Assembly (NCBI GenBank): GCA_047495785.1
Contig: JBLDXI010000042.1
Coordinates: 1,550,001-1,614,000, forward strand
Direction: 5' to 3'
DNA: 64,000 nt
Source: Lepidodermella squamata
Taxonomy: Eukaryota; Gastrotricha
The stretch's first letter is position 1; each line of letters starts with the position of its first letter. The notes beneath the pieces are model-generated. The model was not told where the DNA came from. It ran no database searches and saw only the letters and a list, made by a program, of their open reading frames with translations. Below are positions 33,951-44,161 of this stretch, in pieces. The position numbers and the translations under genes were made by a program.

Positions 33951-35841
33951 GTAAGTTGCTGCGATGCATTAATTATTAGATCGATGTTTGCTTTTAAAAT
34001 TTCGATTGGGTTTTCGGTTTTCGGGCATCGATCAAATCCACCCTTGATCTGCAAACTTCGGAAAATTTCGCATTTCAAATCCGCATAAGATTTGTTGAGA
34101 TGGAGGTATGATTGTATAGGCAGGGTTGTTGCCAGCTGGCTGTGAAGCTTCGTCTTGCGTAGTGCGCGTATCTTTCGTTTTACGAATTCACGTCACGACC
34201 TCCCGGTGTAATAAGAAAAAACATGTTGAGAATTACGTTCACAGCGCGCAGAAGAATGGCCACTGCCGGTCTAGCGGCCTTTGTCATTTGACGGGAACTC
34301 CTAAACAATGAGACATACGCCATGAGTAATGGGCAAATGTGTAAGTTCTACACTCAAAATAAGCGATTATGCTAGTTCTTGCGGTTGAAACATAGATAAG
34401 AATAAAGATCGGAAGCTTTCGATCCTGCCAAAAAGTTGAGGGTGCAAAGCCACATTGTTGTTCGTTTCATTTGAGGCATGTGCGAATCAAGAGATGTTAA
34501 TGGATGCAGAACTGCTCGCTCTTTTTACACAAACCGCGCGCCTTAGCGACGCATTTATCAAATGCATAAAAAAAACTTATCTTCGCAAAAAAATTGATCA
34601 GTAATCTTTTTAGTGGCCAAATTCAAATTGTTCATTTAATTTGAATCTTAAATCTGTTCATCGCACATTATCCCCAATTTAGAGATTTGTTTCCAACTAA
34701 AATGTGAAGCAAATTTTCGATTTTTATATAATCTGGGGCATTGTTAGCAGAGACACTTTTCAAGAAATTGCATTCGATGTAATTAAACGGCTATGGAGGT
34801 TAGCTTAACGCGCTAAACCCGCGCAATACTTATACCATAAGACAGGGTGGCCAAATAGAGCCGCACATTGAGCTTCGCAGAACCTGAAAATCTGAGCTAG
34901 TAATTATTTGCCAAAATCTTGTTTCCGAGATCTGCGAGATGAACTACCATCATCAATAAAAAAAATTTTTTTTTCATCGCTCGTCTTCAAAGCTAGGCAA
35001 TCACACGACCCAGCTCTATGGAAGCCTGGAACTATTCATCCCCTTACATACTCATGCTACCAAAACCAAGCTTGAGCTTTGAAAGAATGCCCAGAAATTT
35101 ACCATGATACTCATGTTTCCCCATGCGAAAGATTTGATTTGAAGTCACTGGTTGAAGTACTTATCGATGGATGATTGTTCTCATTCATGTACTATTTTAA
35201 TGAATAGAATCCCTCGAGCTAACCTTCAATATCTCTGCCTCTCGTCTGAACCTTTACCCAAACTACCCAATAAAGCTCCGTTGAACAACGTCTGGGATGG
35301 TCGACAAGCTTCGTTACAAGGAACGCTGGGATATTGACATCATTTTGATGAAATATTTTTTAATTTAAAAATGTTTCATTTTAAAACCTAAAACTAGATT
35401 CTGGTTTTTTACTTTGGGACGAAGCAAAAAATAGGGAGGACGGCGCGGTTCTTTCATAATGGCGATATCAGAAGTTCTGCATCCGGTACTTAACATCTCT
35501 TGGTGTGTATAGCTAAATGCTTGTAAAATCGGCCCATTGTTAAATCGATTTTTTCAAAAAATGTCGTTCCTGTAATTTATTGGCAACCCTCGCCGATTTA
35601 TCCTGTTTGGTTTCACCGCCAAGCTGAGATCTACAGCCACACAAGAAAACAAAATCGTTTCAAAGCATTATTTCGACATGCCATGCAAAACCTGAAAAAT
35701 CCCCAAAAAATGCGACGGGGCCTAAAAGTTATATATATCGATAACTTAGCCCTTCCTGGTAATGAAAAAAAAATCTGAAATTTTCTGGAAAAGAATAGGG
35801 CGCAATGAACGCCCTACTTCCTGTGCTGCTCTGGAATTTGA
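33951..35841. other. No supported gene
   Basis: It may hold a last short exon of the preceding protease homologue; a Cys-containing frame at 34126-34311 is one weak candidate. The rest is AT-rich with no recognised feature. Confidence 0.4.
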
Positions 35842-37308
35842 ATGTCTTTTTTTATTAAGATTCTCACTGCATACGAGAGGTTGTGGAATGCAACAGCCGA
35901 GGCGGAAGACGTGGCACTGGTGAGACAACTGATTGCGGAGATCGACAATGCCACTGGCGGCAACTTCAACCCGAACTGGCTCAACCCAAAGTGGGTTAGC
36001 TGCAATTTTGCGAGAAATTATCCTAGGATGCTACGTGATATGGCGAATGCTCCCCTGCTCCACAGTGTCATGTGTTCTAATCGTACTCAATCTGACCAGC
36101 GAGTGCAGATAGCTCAACTGCTGGTCGAGGATCATGGCGCTGACGTGAATTCCAAGGAGTTTTTATGTGGTAGGACGGCGTTGATTATTGCAGCTAGCGG
36201 TGGGCATGTCGAAGTTGTTCGACTCTTGCTGGATCACAACGCTTCTATCGAGGAAGAAAATCATTATGGCGAGACGGCGTTGATGTATGCGGCTGGGGAT
36301 GGGAAAGTTGAAGTTGTTCGACTGTTGCTGGATCACAACGCTGCCATCGAGACAAAGAATTATGATGGCGAGACGGCGTTGATGTATGCGGCTAGGGATG
36401 GGAATGTTGAAGTTGTTCGACTGTTGGTGGATCACAACGCTTCTATCGAGGCAAAGGATGATCATGGCTACACGGTGTTGATGAGGGCGGCTAGAGATGG
36501 GCAAGTCGAAGTTGTTCGACTCTTGCTGGATCACAACGTTTCTACCGAGACAAAGACTTATTATGGCGAGACGGCGTTGTTGTATGCGGCTGAAAATGGG
36601 AAAGTCGAAGTGGTTCGACTTTTACTGGATCACGCTACCATCGAGGCCAGGGCTAATTATGGCTCGACGGCGTTGAGGTATGCAGCTAGTGGTGGGCAAG
36701 TCGAAGTGGTACGACTGCTGCTGGATCGCAACGCTACCATCGAGGCAAAGAATGATGATGGCCAGACAGCGTTGATTTTGGCAGCTAGCGGTGGGCATGT
36801 CGAAGTTGTTCGACTCTTGCTGGATCACAACGCTACTATTGACGCCAAGGGTAACGATGGCTCGACGGCGTTGATTTATGCGGCTAGCTATGAGAGAGTT
36901 GAAGTGGTACGACTGTTGCTGGATCGCAACGCTACCATTGACGCCAAGGAAGATGCTGGCTCGACGGCGTTGACTATTGCAGCTACGAATGGGCAAGTCG
37001 AAATGGTACGATTGTTGCTGGATCACAACGCAACCATTGACGCAAAGGTTAACGATGGCTCGACGGCGTTGATGCTTGCGGCTGCAAATGGGAAAGTCGA
37101 AGTAGTAGGACTGCTGCTGGATAGTGGTGCAAATAAAGATGCTAGAAATTTATATGACAGAACAGCGCTCGATTTGGCGATTTGCAACACCGAAACAGCA
37201 GTGGCCGATCTGCTGAGGTCGCGAGGAGCAAGTCGAGCGAGGTCATACTGCTCACCTGACCCACAGCGTTGGATGGCGTTCAGTTGGTACGGTTTATTGA
37301 TAATCTGA
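35842..37308 (+). CDS. Ankyrin-repeat protein with homogenised repeats
   Basis: An open frame of 488 codons. After an N-terminal region of about 90 residues with one divergent repeat (RVQIAQLLVEDHGADVNSK) come ten 33-residue ankyrin repeats in a row, then a cap (TALDLAICNTETAVADLL). The repeats are strikingly alike: G-x-TAL-x-x-AA-x-x-G-x-VEVVRLLLDHNA-x-I-x-A-K. The fifth repeat lacks one residue. DNA identity between repeats is high, suggesting recent expansion or gene conversion. It probably forms an intracellular protein-binding solenoid. The start is uncertain: TTTTTTATTAAG before ATTCTCACTGC could be a splice acceptor, making this the last exon of a longer gene. A 3' fragment of a paralogue is at 23976-24444. 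Confidence 0.85.
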   Translation: MSFFIKILTAYERLWNATAEAEDVALVRQLIAEIDNATGGNFNPNWLNPKWVSCNFARNYPRMLRDMANAPLLHSVMCSNRTQSDQRVQIAQLLVEDHGADVNSKEFLCGRTALIIAASGGHVEVVRLLLDHNASIEEENHYGETALMYAAGDGKVEVVRLLLDHNAAIETKNYDGETALMYAARDGNVEVVRLLVDHNASIEAKDDHGYTVLMRAARDGQVEVVRLLLDHNVSTETKTYYGETALLYAAENGKVEVVRLLLDHATIEARANYGSTALRYAASGGQVEVVRLLLDRNATIEAKNDDGQTALILAASGGHVEVVRLLLDHNATIDAKGNDGSTALIYAASYERVEVVRLLLDRNATIDAKEDAGSTALTIAATNGQVEMVRLLLDHNATIDAKVNDGSTALMLAAANGKVEVVGLLLDSGANKDARNLYDRTALDLAICNTETAVADLLRSRGASRARSYCSPDPQRWMAFSWYGLLII

Positions 37309-37361
37309 TTATCTGTATACTTTCTGAAATTTCCCCATGCGCGGATTACAATTTTTCTCGC

Positions 37362-37397
<36 letters not shown>
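37362..37397. repeat. (ATT)n microsatellite
   Basis: Twelve TTA/ATT units in the 3' region of the ankyrin gene, shared in position with the paralogous fragment at 24413. Confidence 0.95.
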
Positions 37398-39893
37398 GTA
37401 TTTTCTTCATTTTGCATATAAACAAATTGGTACGAAAGATTGTTGTTTTAAAAGGGCACGCAGGCCGCAGGCCGCCAACTTAGAACCAATTAGATTCATT
37501 AGATCAATACAATATAATGAAGTATGTTTGGTAGCTTGACATTTTCGGAATACATTTTATTACAGCAATTTATTGCTCTAGAATAACCGCAACATGATTA
37601 GTTTCATATAGATAGCCGGCCGGATATTGGAAATCTCCGGGCTATCTATCAATATTGCCAGCTTACGTGATATCTGAGAATACCTACTACAATTCTTTGC
37701 CGATTTTCTGGCAATTTTTGACGATTTTTCTACAGAAATAGCTGCTTGATGCTTCACACAAGAGCGGATATTCATTCGCCTCTTTATCCGCCTCGTTATT
37801 CGTTATTATCCTAGCAGCTGGTTTGGCTTTGCTTTGCAGATACCTATTATCGCCTCGGGCTGAGTAGAGAAAAAATTGCGCAATATTTTGAAAGTTTTCA
37901 TCTGCGGGTCAGATAATAAAAATAAACGTCAGTTTCAACTTCTTAGTGACAGTTTCCAGATTTTCGAGGACAAATGTACGGATTTGTGTCGTTTTCGATG
38001 TTAAGGCGGCAATTTCTACAGTGACAATCAAAAGATCCGCACGGTGGAATTGAGGCGACGCTAGTTTAAGTTTTTCGCACGTGCGAATTAAGGCTGTTTG
38101 CTGTTTATCTTATTCTAGAGCGAAAAGCTGAGCGTGGACGAAAAACTTATGCAAAAAGATTCGGCTGGAATCCCTGGGATGAAGGCCAGGAAATCTTCTT
38201 GCTATATATTTCGGGTTAAAAAGGTCGAGAAAAGAAAATGAAGAAGAATTTAATGTCACAAATTCCTAGACCATGGAGAATCTTATTCTTGGAAAAAAAT
38301 TCTTCTGACTCTTGGAATAGTAAGCGAACTGAAATAAATTGTTTGGGGCCCGAGTCTGAATTCTGCCCGTAGGCGCTCCGGCCGGCTCGTACGCTTTAAA
38401 ACATGCCAGTATGCGACATCGCATGCGGGCCTGTTGGCCTGAGCACGTCGGAAAACAATGGGAACCAGCGCTCGGGCCTCCGGAATCGGGTGGCCGGGCT
38501 TAGGCAATCCTACAACTGGCAAGCGCCTAACATAGCCATTGTTCCCATTGTTCTCCGCGGTGCTCGGGCTGACGCCTTGAGTAGTGACACCGTGAGTGGT
38601 GGAGCGGAATTTGTTGAAATTCGTTTAATTTGTGATTAACGTCGCACACGGGCACGCTTGGACCTACCCGAGCGCGGAGTGGTAAAGTGCTCAAGTACCT
38701 GATACCGAAAAGCCTCACGTCCGCTGTTTCAGCAATCCGGATCGAGCTTTTGCTGGCTGCCGTCTCAGCTCAACTGGCTGCTCGGCCAGCAACGAAACAC
38801 GAGAATCTGCCCCCAAGCCCTAATCTCGATCAGGCTAGCTGTCTTCGAGGCGTGAGTTGATCCCAACATTGCCGCCTTCATTTCATTTCGATCCTCAATT
38901 TCAGGCGGCAGCTCTATGTGATTCTAATGGAGCAAAGATTTGCGTAGACGAGCTTGTCCAGCAGGATCTAACAGGGTAAAACCCTTGTTGTAATTCTTAC
39001 AAGTAAGTTGAGGCCTTTCTTTTTCGATTCAAGGTCAAAATTTACGCCAATTCGACTTTCCAACCAATTATGTTGATTGCTTATCGGATCTAAATTCAAA
39101 TTCGGTTTGTTTTATTTTTTTGTGTTCACTTAAAAGGGAAGTTTCCTTCTTTTGTTTGGATCTTTTACTTTTGCCCTCTAGGCTGCCTATTCACGCTGCC
39201 TCGGGCCCAAGGGCGTGGTAACGTGTCGATCCTGTGCGAGACTTACAGCTGATTTCGAGCGAAAAATGAAATTCAATTACTGCTGACTTCATTTTGGAAA
39301 TAAGTACTGTTTATTAGGCTCTATGTTGAACGCATCTGATAAGCTTTAGTATTTTACCTTTCCGTTCGGTTAAAAGAAGTAAAAAGAATTGAATGAAATG
39401 TTGGACAGGAGATTTTTTCCAAGGTGTAGCTCATCTTGGAAAGTCGCCTTTGCAAGCAATGGAATCAACTATACCCAAGAATGCCAAAATGCCATGAACA
39501 ACGAAAAAGAATGAAGTAGGACCGAAGTGAAGGACAGGGCTAGTCAGTATAGTCTCATCCTGAGAATGCAGGCACTCTTTTTTCATTTGACTGCGTTAAC
39601 CAGCGAAAAGTGGGGTTTCACGAATGTTCTGAACTTTCGAGCAAATCTCAATATGTTTGCTGACTTGAAGAGGGCGACTCTTGGATTCCAACATGCCCTC
39701 TAGAAAGGGACCTCTAGAAAACTTCCGCCCTCCAAAGGGCCACCAAAGTTTTGCCCGAAAAGCTTACAGATTTTTCCAAAACTGGCGGGAAAAGTTTACT
39801 CCCAATAAATATCATCATTTTCCTAACAGATTAACACAGTTTAAAGGTTCAAGAGGCAATAAAAGCCGAAGCTCTTTCTATAGATTCACGGGT
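37398..39893. other. Intergenic; GC-rich island at 38340-38880
   Basis: No gene is supported. The island has an inverted repeat, 38441-38464 against 38541-38565 (GAGCAC-n-CGGAAAACAATGGGAAC). Near 38680 a GGAGTGGTAAAGTGCTCAAG stretch resembles a Pol III A-box, without a convincing B-box. It may be an unrecognised repeat or SINE-like element. Confidence 0.4.
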
Positions 39894-42454
39894 TCAACAT
39901 TCATACAAAGCTACAATGCTATCAATATTCGCATAATAATCGGCTTCATTTGTCATAGTGATGTCAACATATTCGATTAATTTGCCATCAACCGCGGAAC
40001 AGGGCACATTCTTGCGGCTATCAACAGGCGGAGAGGCAATCAAGTGATTGAAGCCTTTAACTGGTATGACGGAGAACAAATCGTAGGATGGACCATTTTC
40101 CATGTGTAACTTGACCTTAGCCGTGAGGTTAAATTCTTTATGAAATAGGGCATTGCTAGGGCGAACAGACAAGCCGAAACGAGGCAGATAGCAGCATTCG
40201 CCATTTATCGAACCAGGGCAGCAGTTTTTGATTCGATGAGTAAAATTCGTTAGCTTCCAGTTAACAGGATTGTTTTTCAGCAATTTATGCTGCGACATCC
40301 AATCATATTTCTCGGTATATTTCCCAGGCTTGAGTCTCGTATTTCGCCGACCATTGAATTCATCGAAAGAAAGGAAACAATCAACCCGAACCGCTGGGTT
40401 ACCACTTTGAATATCTATCACAGCCGATGGCCCGTTTGCAACAGCCAGCAAAAGCGATTTTTTGATGAAATTGACCAAATACTCGGCCACCATTAAATGA
40501 GCCTGAACACCAGGGTGTAATCTGTCGTTCGGGGATATGTATGTACCTTGTAAAAACGAGAGAAATAGAGTCACTAAAAGAATTCAGTAATTTGTTTACT
40601 GAAAAGTTGTTGTTTGAACTGTTCCGATGCATCGGTTATATTCCACCAAAATTCTTCGTTATTCGCAACACCAATTGTACCAACGAGGGGGATGTCATAC
40701 TTTAGAGCAGCTTGCTTATTCGTTTCAAACATAGGACTATTCATTGTTGGTTTGTTGTAAAAAACTCTTCTCGTATCTGGAAAATCAAGTAGGATTAATT
40801 GAACGTTCGGATTGCGTTCGAGCAGCGAATCTATCATCAAATCGATATGTCTCGTCGTGGGGTTGTTGAGCAGTTGGTCCATGTTGAGCGATTCTTGAAT
40901 AATGACCACGTCAAAATCAGCGACGTCCAACAGCTCTTGGTGGCAGTAGGCGAAATACAAGCTATATATGAGAGTTTGATTTTTTATGAAGACGTTGAAA
41001 GCATACAGTCTGCAGTACCTAGGTGTAGCTCCGGCTGCCCAATTCTCGCACAGCAACTCGGCACCACATTGTTTCAAGGTATTTTGTAGCCAGGTGCAGA
41101 ACAAGTAAAAGGCATTTTCATCCTACAAAAATTAAAGGCATAAAGTGAATTCAGTACCAAATTATTCCAATCAGTTCTAAGTCCCCAATTTTAAGACCCA
41201 GCCTCTCACCCTAACCTTGGGGAAAACTTTTTTCGTACGACCAATGTCTTTTTTTATCCGACCAACGTCTTATTTCATTCGACAATCCAAAATGAGACTA
41301 AAACCTGCCGAATTGCTTTTTCATATTTTCAAAAAATTACAGTAAAAAGATGACCAATCGGATCACCATAAATCTTTCACCATACAATACTGCCGGTCCA
41401 GAACCGAAATGGGGCGCATAAAAGGGGTATGCACCTACGGAAAAATAGAACTCGGGAAATTCGAGAATATTTGCATGTCGGATGATTTTAGTCTCATGTT
41501 TGGTTGTCGGATAAAAAAGACATTGGTCGGATGAAAAAGTCAACATTTTCAACATTAACCCCTAACCCTAACCCTAACCTGTTAAATAACCAAATACTAG
41601 TTAGGAATTGAATTCAATGAAATTCAATCTAATCAAATCATCGAAGTTTGTCAAAAATCTTGGGAAAATACAATTACTGATAATATAGCGTGAATTTTGA
41701 TAATATGCGAGATTGCCAAAGATGTTTGCGGCTTTTGCGGGTAAAATTCGTATATTAAAATCAATAACCAGAAAATCACTCAAATTGGGGAGATATTAAA
41801 ACGAGCTTTTCGGTTATGAAATCTCCTCAGTAAGGGCCCTGTGAGTATCCTAATTCACCGATATTCAAAATCTATCTGAATGCATGCTCAAATAACTAAA
41901 AAATTACTAATTTATTTGCTAAAAGCTTGAATTGAGGTTTTTTATCAACCCAATTAGAGGGATTTTTTTCTAGTAATCGAATCAAAAGGCGGACCAGCCT
42001 TAATAAATTATTTAATATCTGAATATGAGAAATTATCGTATCAATTACATAAAATTCTGATTTATTTCGATCAATTTGAACGAAGAATTAAAGGAAAAAT
42101 TACCGGTTGAATAGCATGAGGTACAGATGTTGATTCGCCAAGCAGAGCGACCTTCAGTTTCGGCGGTTTCGTTGGGTCCTTTAGCGCTGCCGCAAGCCGC
42201 GAGAGCGCTGATTGAATGCGAGAAACATCGCCCAAATTTCGAATTGACAGCTCGTAAAATTGGCTGTAAATTGAGCTGAACGGCGAAGTTGAGACGTTCC
42301 TAAAAAGCTCGGCTTCAGTTACTGATAGTGAGCTACGGCCGTTGTAAAATATTGGTCGCCTGTCGATGACGCTTGCGGGAAAGTAAAACGCCGAAAGAAG
42401 AATGAGTACAATGCATGCAGATGCTAAGAAAAAATGACAGTTTTTAGCCATCAT
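39894..42454 (-). CDS. SGNH/GDSL-type hydrolase, membrane-anchored or secreted
   Basis: Three exons (42454-42104, 41122-40600, 40546-39894) join in phase into 508 residues. The N-terminus is a signal anchor (FFLASACIVLILLSAFYFP). The SGNH blocks are present: VALLGESTSVPH (nucleophile block, GES in place of the usual GDS), VVIIQESLNMDQ (third block), and NDRLHPGVQAH with the Asp-x-x-His pair. The C-terminal 190 residues hold several Cys (CCPGSINGECCYLPR) and are not recognised. The likely reaction is ester hydrolysis on a carbohydrate or lipid outside the cell, as in distant acyl-esterase relatives. The first intron is 981 bases because it contains a MITE-like insertion and a short CCCTAA tract. 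The replaced Asp leaves the catalytic Ser intact. Confidence 0.78.
41227..41540. mobile_element. MITE-like inverted-repeat element
   Basis: CGACCAATGTCTTTTTTTATCCGACCAA at the left is inverted at the right as TTGGTTGTCGGATAAAAAAGACATTGGTCGG. The word TCCGACCAA or its reverse complement occurs several times. It lies in the first intron of the SGNH gene. A short AACCCTAACCCTAACC tract follows at 41560. Confidence 0.65.
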
Positions 42455-42910
42455 CTTTCGAAATGAGTGGATTTTTTGGATTTTGAGTAGATGAGTACAT
42501 AGTAGATAAAAGTTAATAATAAAAAAAACCGGTGTTATGAATGAAAAATCACGAGCGAATTTACGTTACTATAAAAAAAACCAGCTCATTAGAGAATGAT
42601 TTTTCGTTTTTTTTGGGGTATTTTCAACAGTCAACAGTCAACAGAGAAACTTATTTGAAAGTCAGAAACTTAACAGAGAAAGTCATTAGTTCATGATCCA
42701 AAAGTATCATCAATTATCAAGCCAGGTCTAATTGATGAAGATGATCTTCAATCGAATTTCAAAAATACCAGCTGAACTTTGAACTATAAATCAGAATCAG
42801 ATCAGAATCGAAACGCGTAATATTTCCAAAATTAAATTATTTGAATTTATTAGAAACTTTGGCCATCAATAAGGTAATAGTTTCTTCCAGATGGGAATAT
42901 CGTTATCTGG

Positions 42911-43839
42911 TCACGATTGAGCTGTCGCTGTTGTTGATATCCAGCCAATAACGTCGCAAACTCTTGCGTAAATCACCGGGCGATGTTGCCTCGAATTATC
43001 GCTACAACCATCCGGGCCATGCGAAGTTACGCCGTAGACGTAGTACTTCTTCGTCACGCCATGCCAGCAAAACAACGGCGCCCCAGAATCGCCCTTGCAC
43101 GTACTCAGCCGCGAAATCCCAACGCCACATAGTTTCGCCTTGGTAAATGGTGCCCTGGAGTAAGCAGCTTCGCATAACGAGTAAGAAACCCGGGCCACAT
43201 TGATCCGTTTCAAAACTTGTCCATCTTTGTTAATAGGATCTTTGATATCGCCCCAAGAAACTGTAACGCCATCAGTTATACACCCATCCGTGATTATTGA
43301 CTGGCTTCTTAGATTCGAACTGTTATGGCATGTCCACGGCAGGGGAAGACCGATTGGTTGAACTTGTTTGGTGAGCCCGGGAACCCTTTCCAGCTCAATC
43401 AGGGCGAAGTCGTAGTCGATGGTTGTAGCATTGAACTTGGGATGGACTACAACTCGTTTTGAGTTGATGATTTGCTGATATGGTTCAATGATATTGGCGT
43501 AAGTCAAATCATGGCGGCCTAATTCGATTCGCAAATTAGCTCTGTATGAAAAATTAAAAAAAAAATTTGGAAACAAAAATTACGAAACCACTCACCGATT
43601 TGAATTAAGGCAAAGAGCTGATGTTAGGACCCATTTTTCTGTTATCAACGATCCGACACAAGACACGCTCGGCTTGTTCTTTGGAACGATCCTGACCTGT
43701 GAACAAAAAGAAAAGTTTGGATTTTTCAAAACATTTTTGAAAAACTTACTATCCATGGGAACTCATTAGGCTGAGTTGCGATCTGACAAGACGCCAAATC
43801 GATTAGAAGTAAGAACACCGCAAAATAATGAACCTTCAT
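42911..43839 (-). CDS. Secreted serine protease homologue (His replaced by Leu)
   Basis: Three exons (43839-43750, 43696-43596, 43541-42911) give 273 residues in phase. The signal peptide is MKVHYFAVFLLLIDLASC. The S1 fold follows: NEFPWIV, KWVLTSALCL, DYDFALIEL, VTVSWGD, STCKGDSGAPLFC, VIYARVCDVIGWI. The His of the triad is Leu (TSALC where TAAHC is usual); Asp and the GDSG Ser are kept. Position 189 would be Ser, so an active relative would be chymotrypsin-like. Peptidase activity is not expected. This gene is unlike the pair at 10959 and 32394 in sequence and lacks CCP domains, so the His loss may be independent. There is no clear activation cleavage site at the N-terminus. Confidence 0.87.
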
Positions 43840-43987
43840 AGTTAGCTTAAATCCACAGATGTATTTTTGAAAATTGCACCGGCTGAGTCTTAAAAGTAGA
43901 ATGTAGCAAACCTTTGCACTTAAAGGCTATTGTTTAAAGTCGCAACAGAGTCAATTTATTGTTGAAAAATTTCTCACTCATTAAAAT

Positions 43988-44161
43988 TGTAAGCGTGGGA
44001 ATTATTTTTAGATAAATAATAAAATTCATTAATTATTAAAGGAGCGATGAGTCATCATGAATTTATTAAAACTGATTTTTCTGATTAATATATTAATGAA
44101 GTGAATTTTCCAGGGGAAACTATTTTTTACAGTAATTATTCGTGATTTGTTCCGATAAAAC
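43988..44161 (+). promoter_or_regulatory. Conserved upstream region of the receptor gene 1
   Basis: Contains AAGCGTGGGAATTATTTTTA about 170 bases before the ATG, then a TTTTCCAGGGGAAA stretch, then CCGATAAAACATGG at the start. The same three blocks in the same order precede the other two genes of the cluster. Confidence 0.6.

Noticed and set aside
34126-34311. Possible extra Cys-rich exon of the protease homologue
   Set aside because: An acceptor-like CAG precedes it, but the phase and domain do not give a convincing continuation.
36163-37026. Long antisense frames opposite the ankyrin gene
   Set aside because: They are repetitive mirror frames of the ankyrin repeats and have no independent signature.
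24413-37397. CRISPR-like array or satellite from regular repeats
   Set aside because: The regular spacing belongs to ankyrin coding repeats and ATT microsatellites; the genome is eukaryotic.
38283-38718. Overlapping short frames on both strands in the GC-rich island
   Set aside because: Open frames are expected in GC-rich DNA; no homology pattern or consistent codon use.
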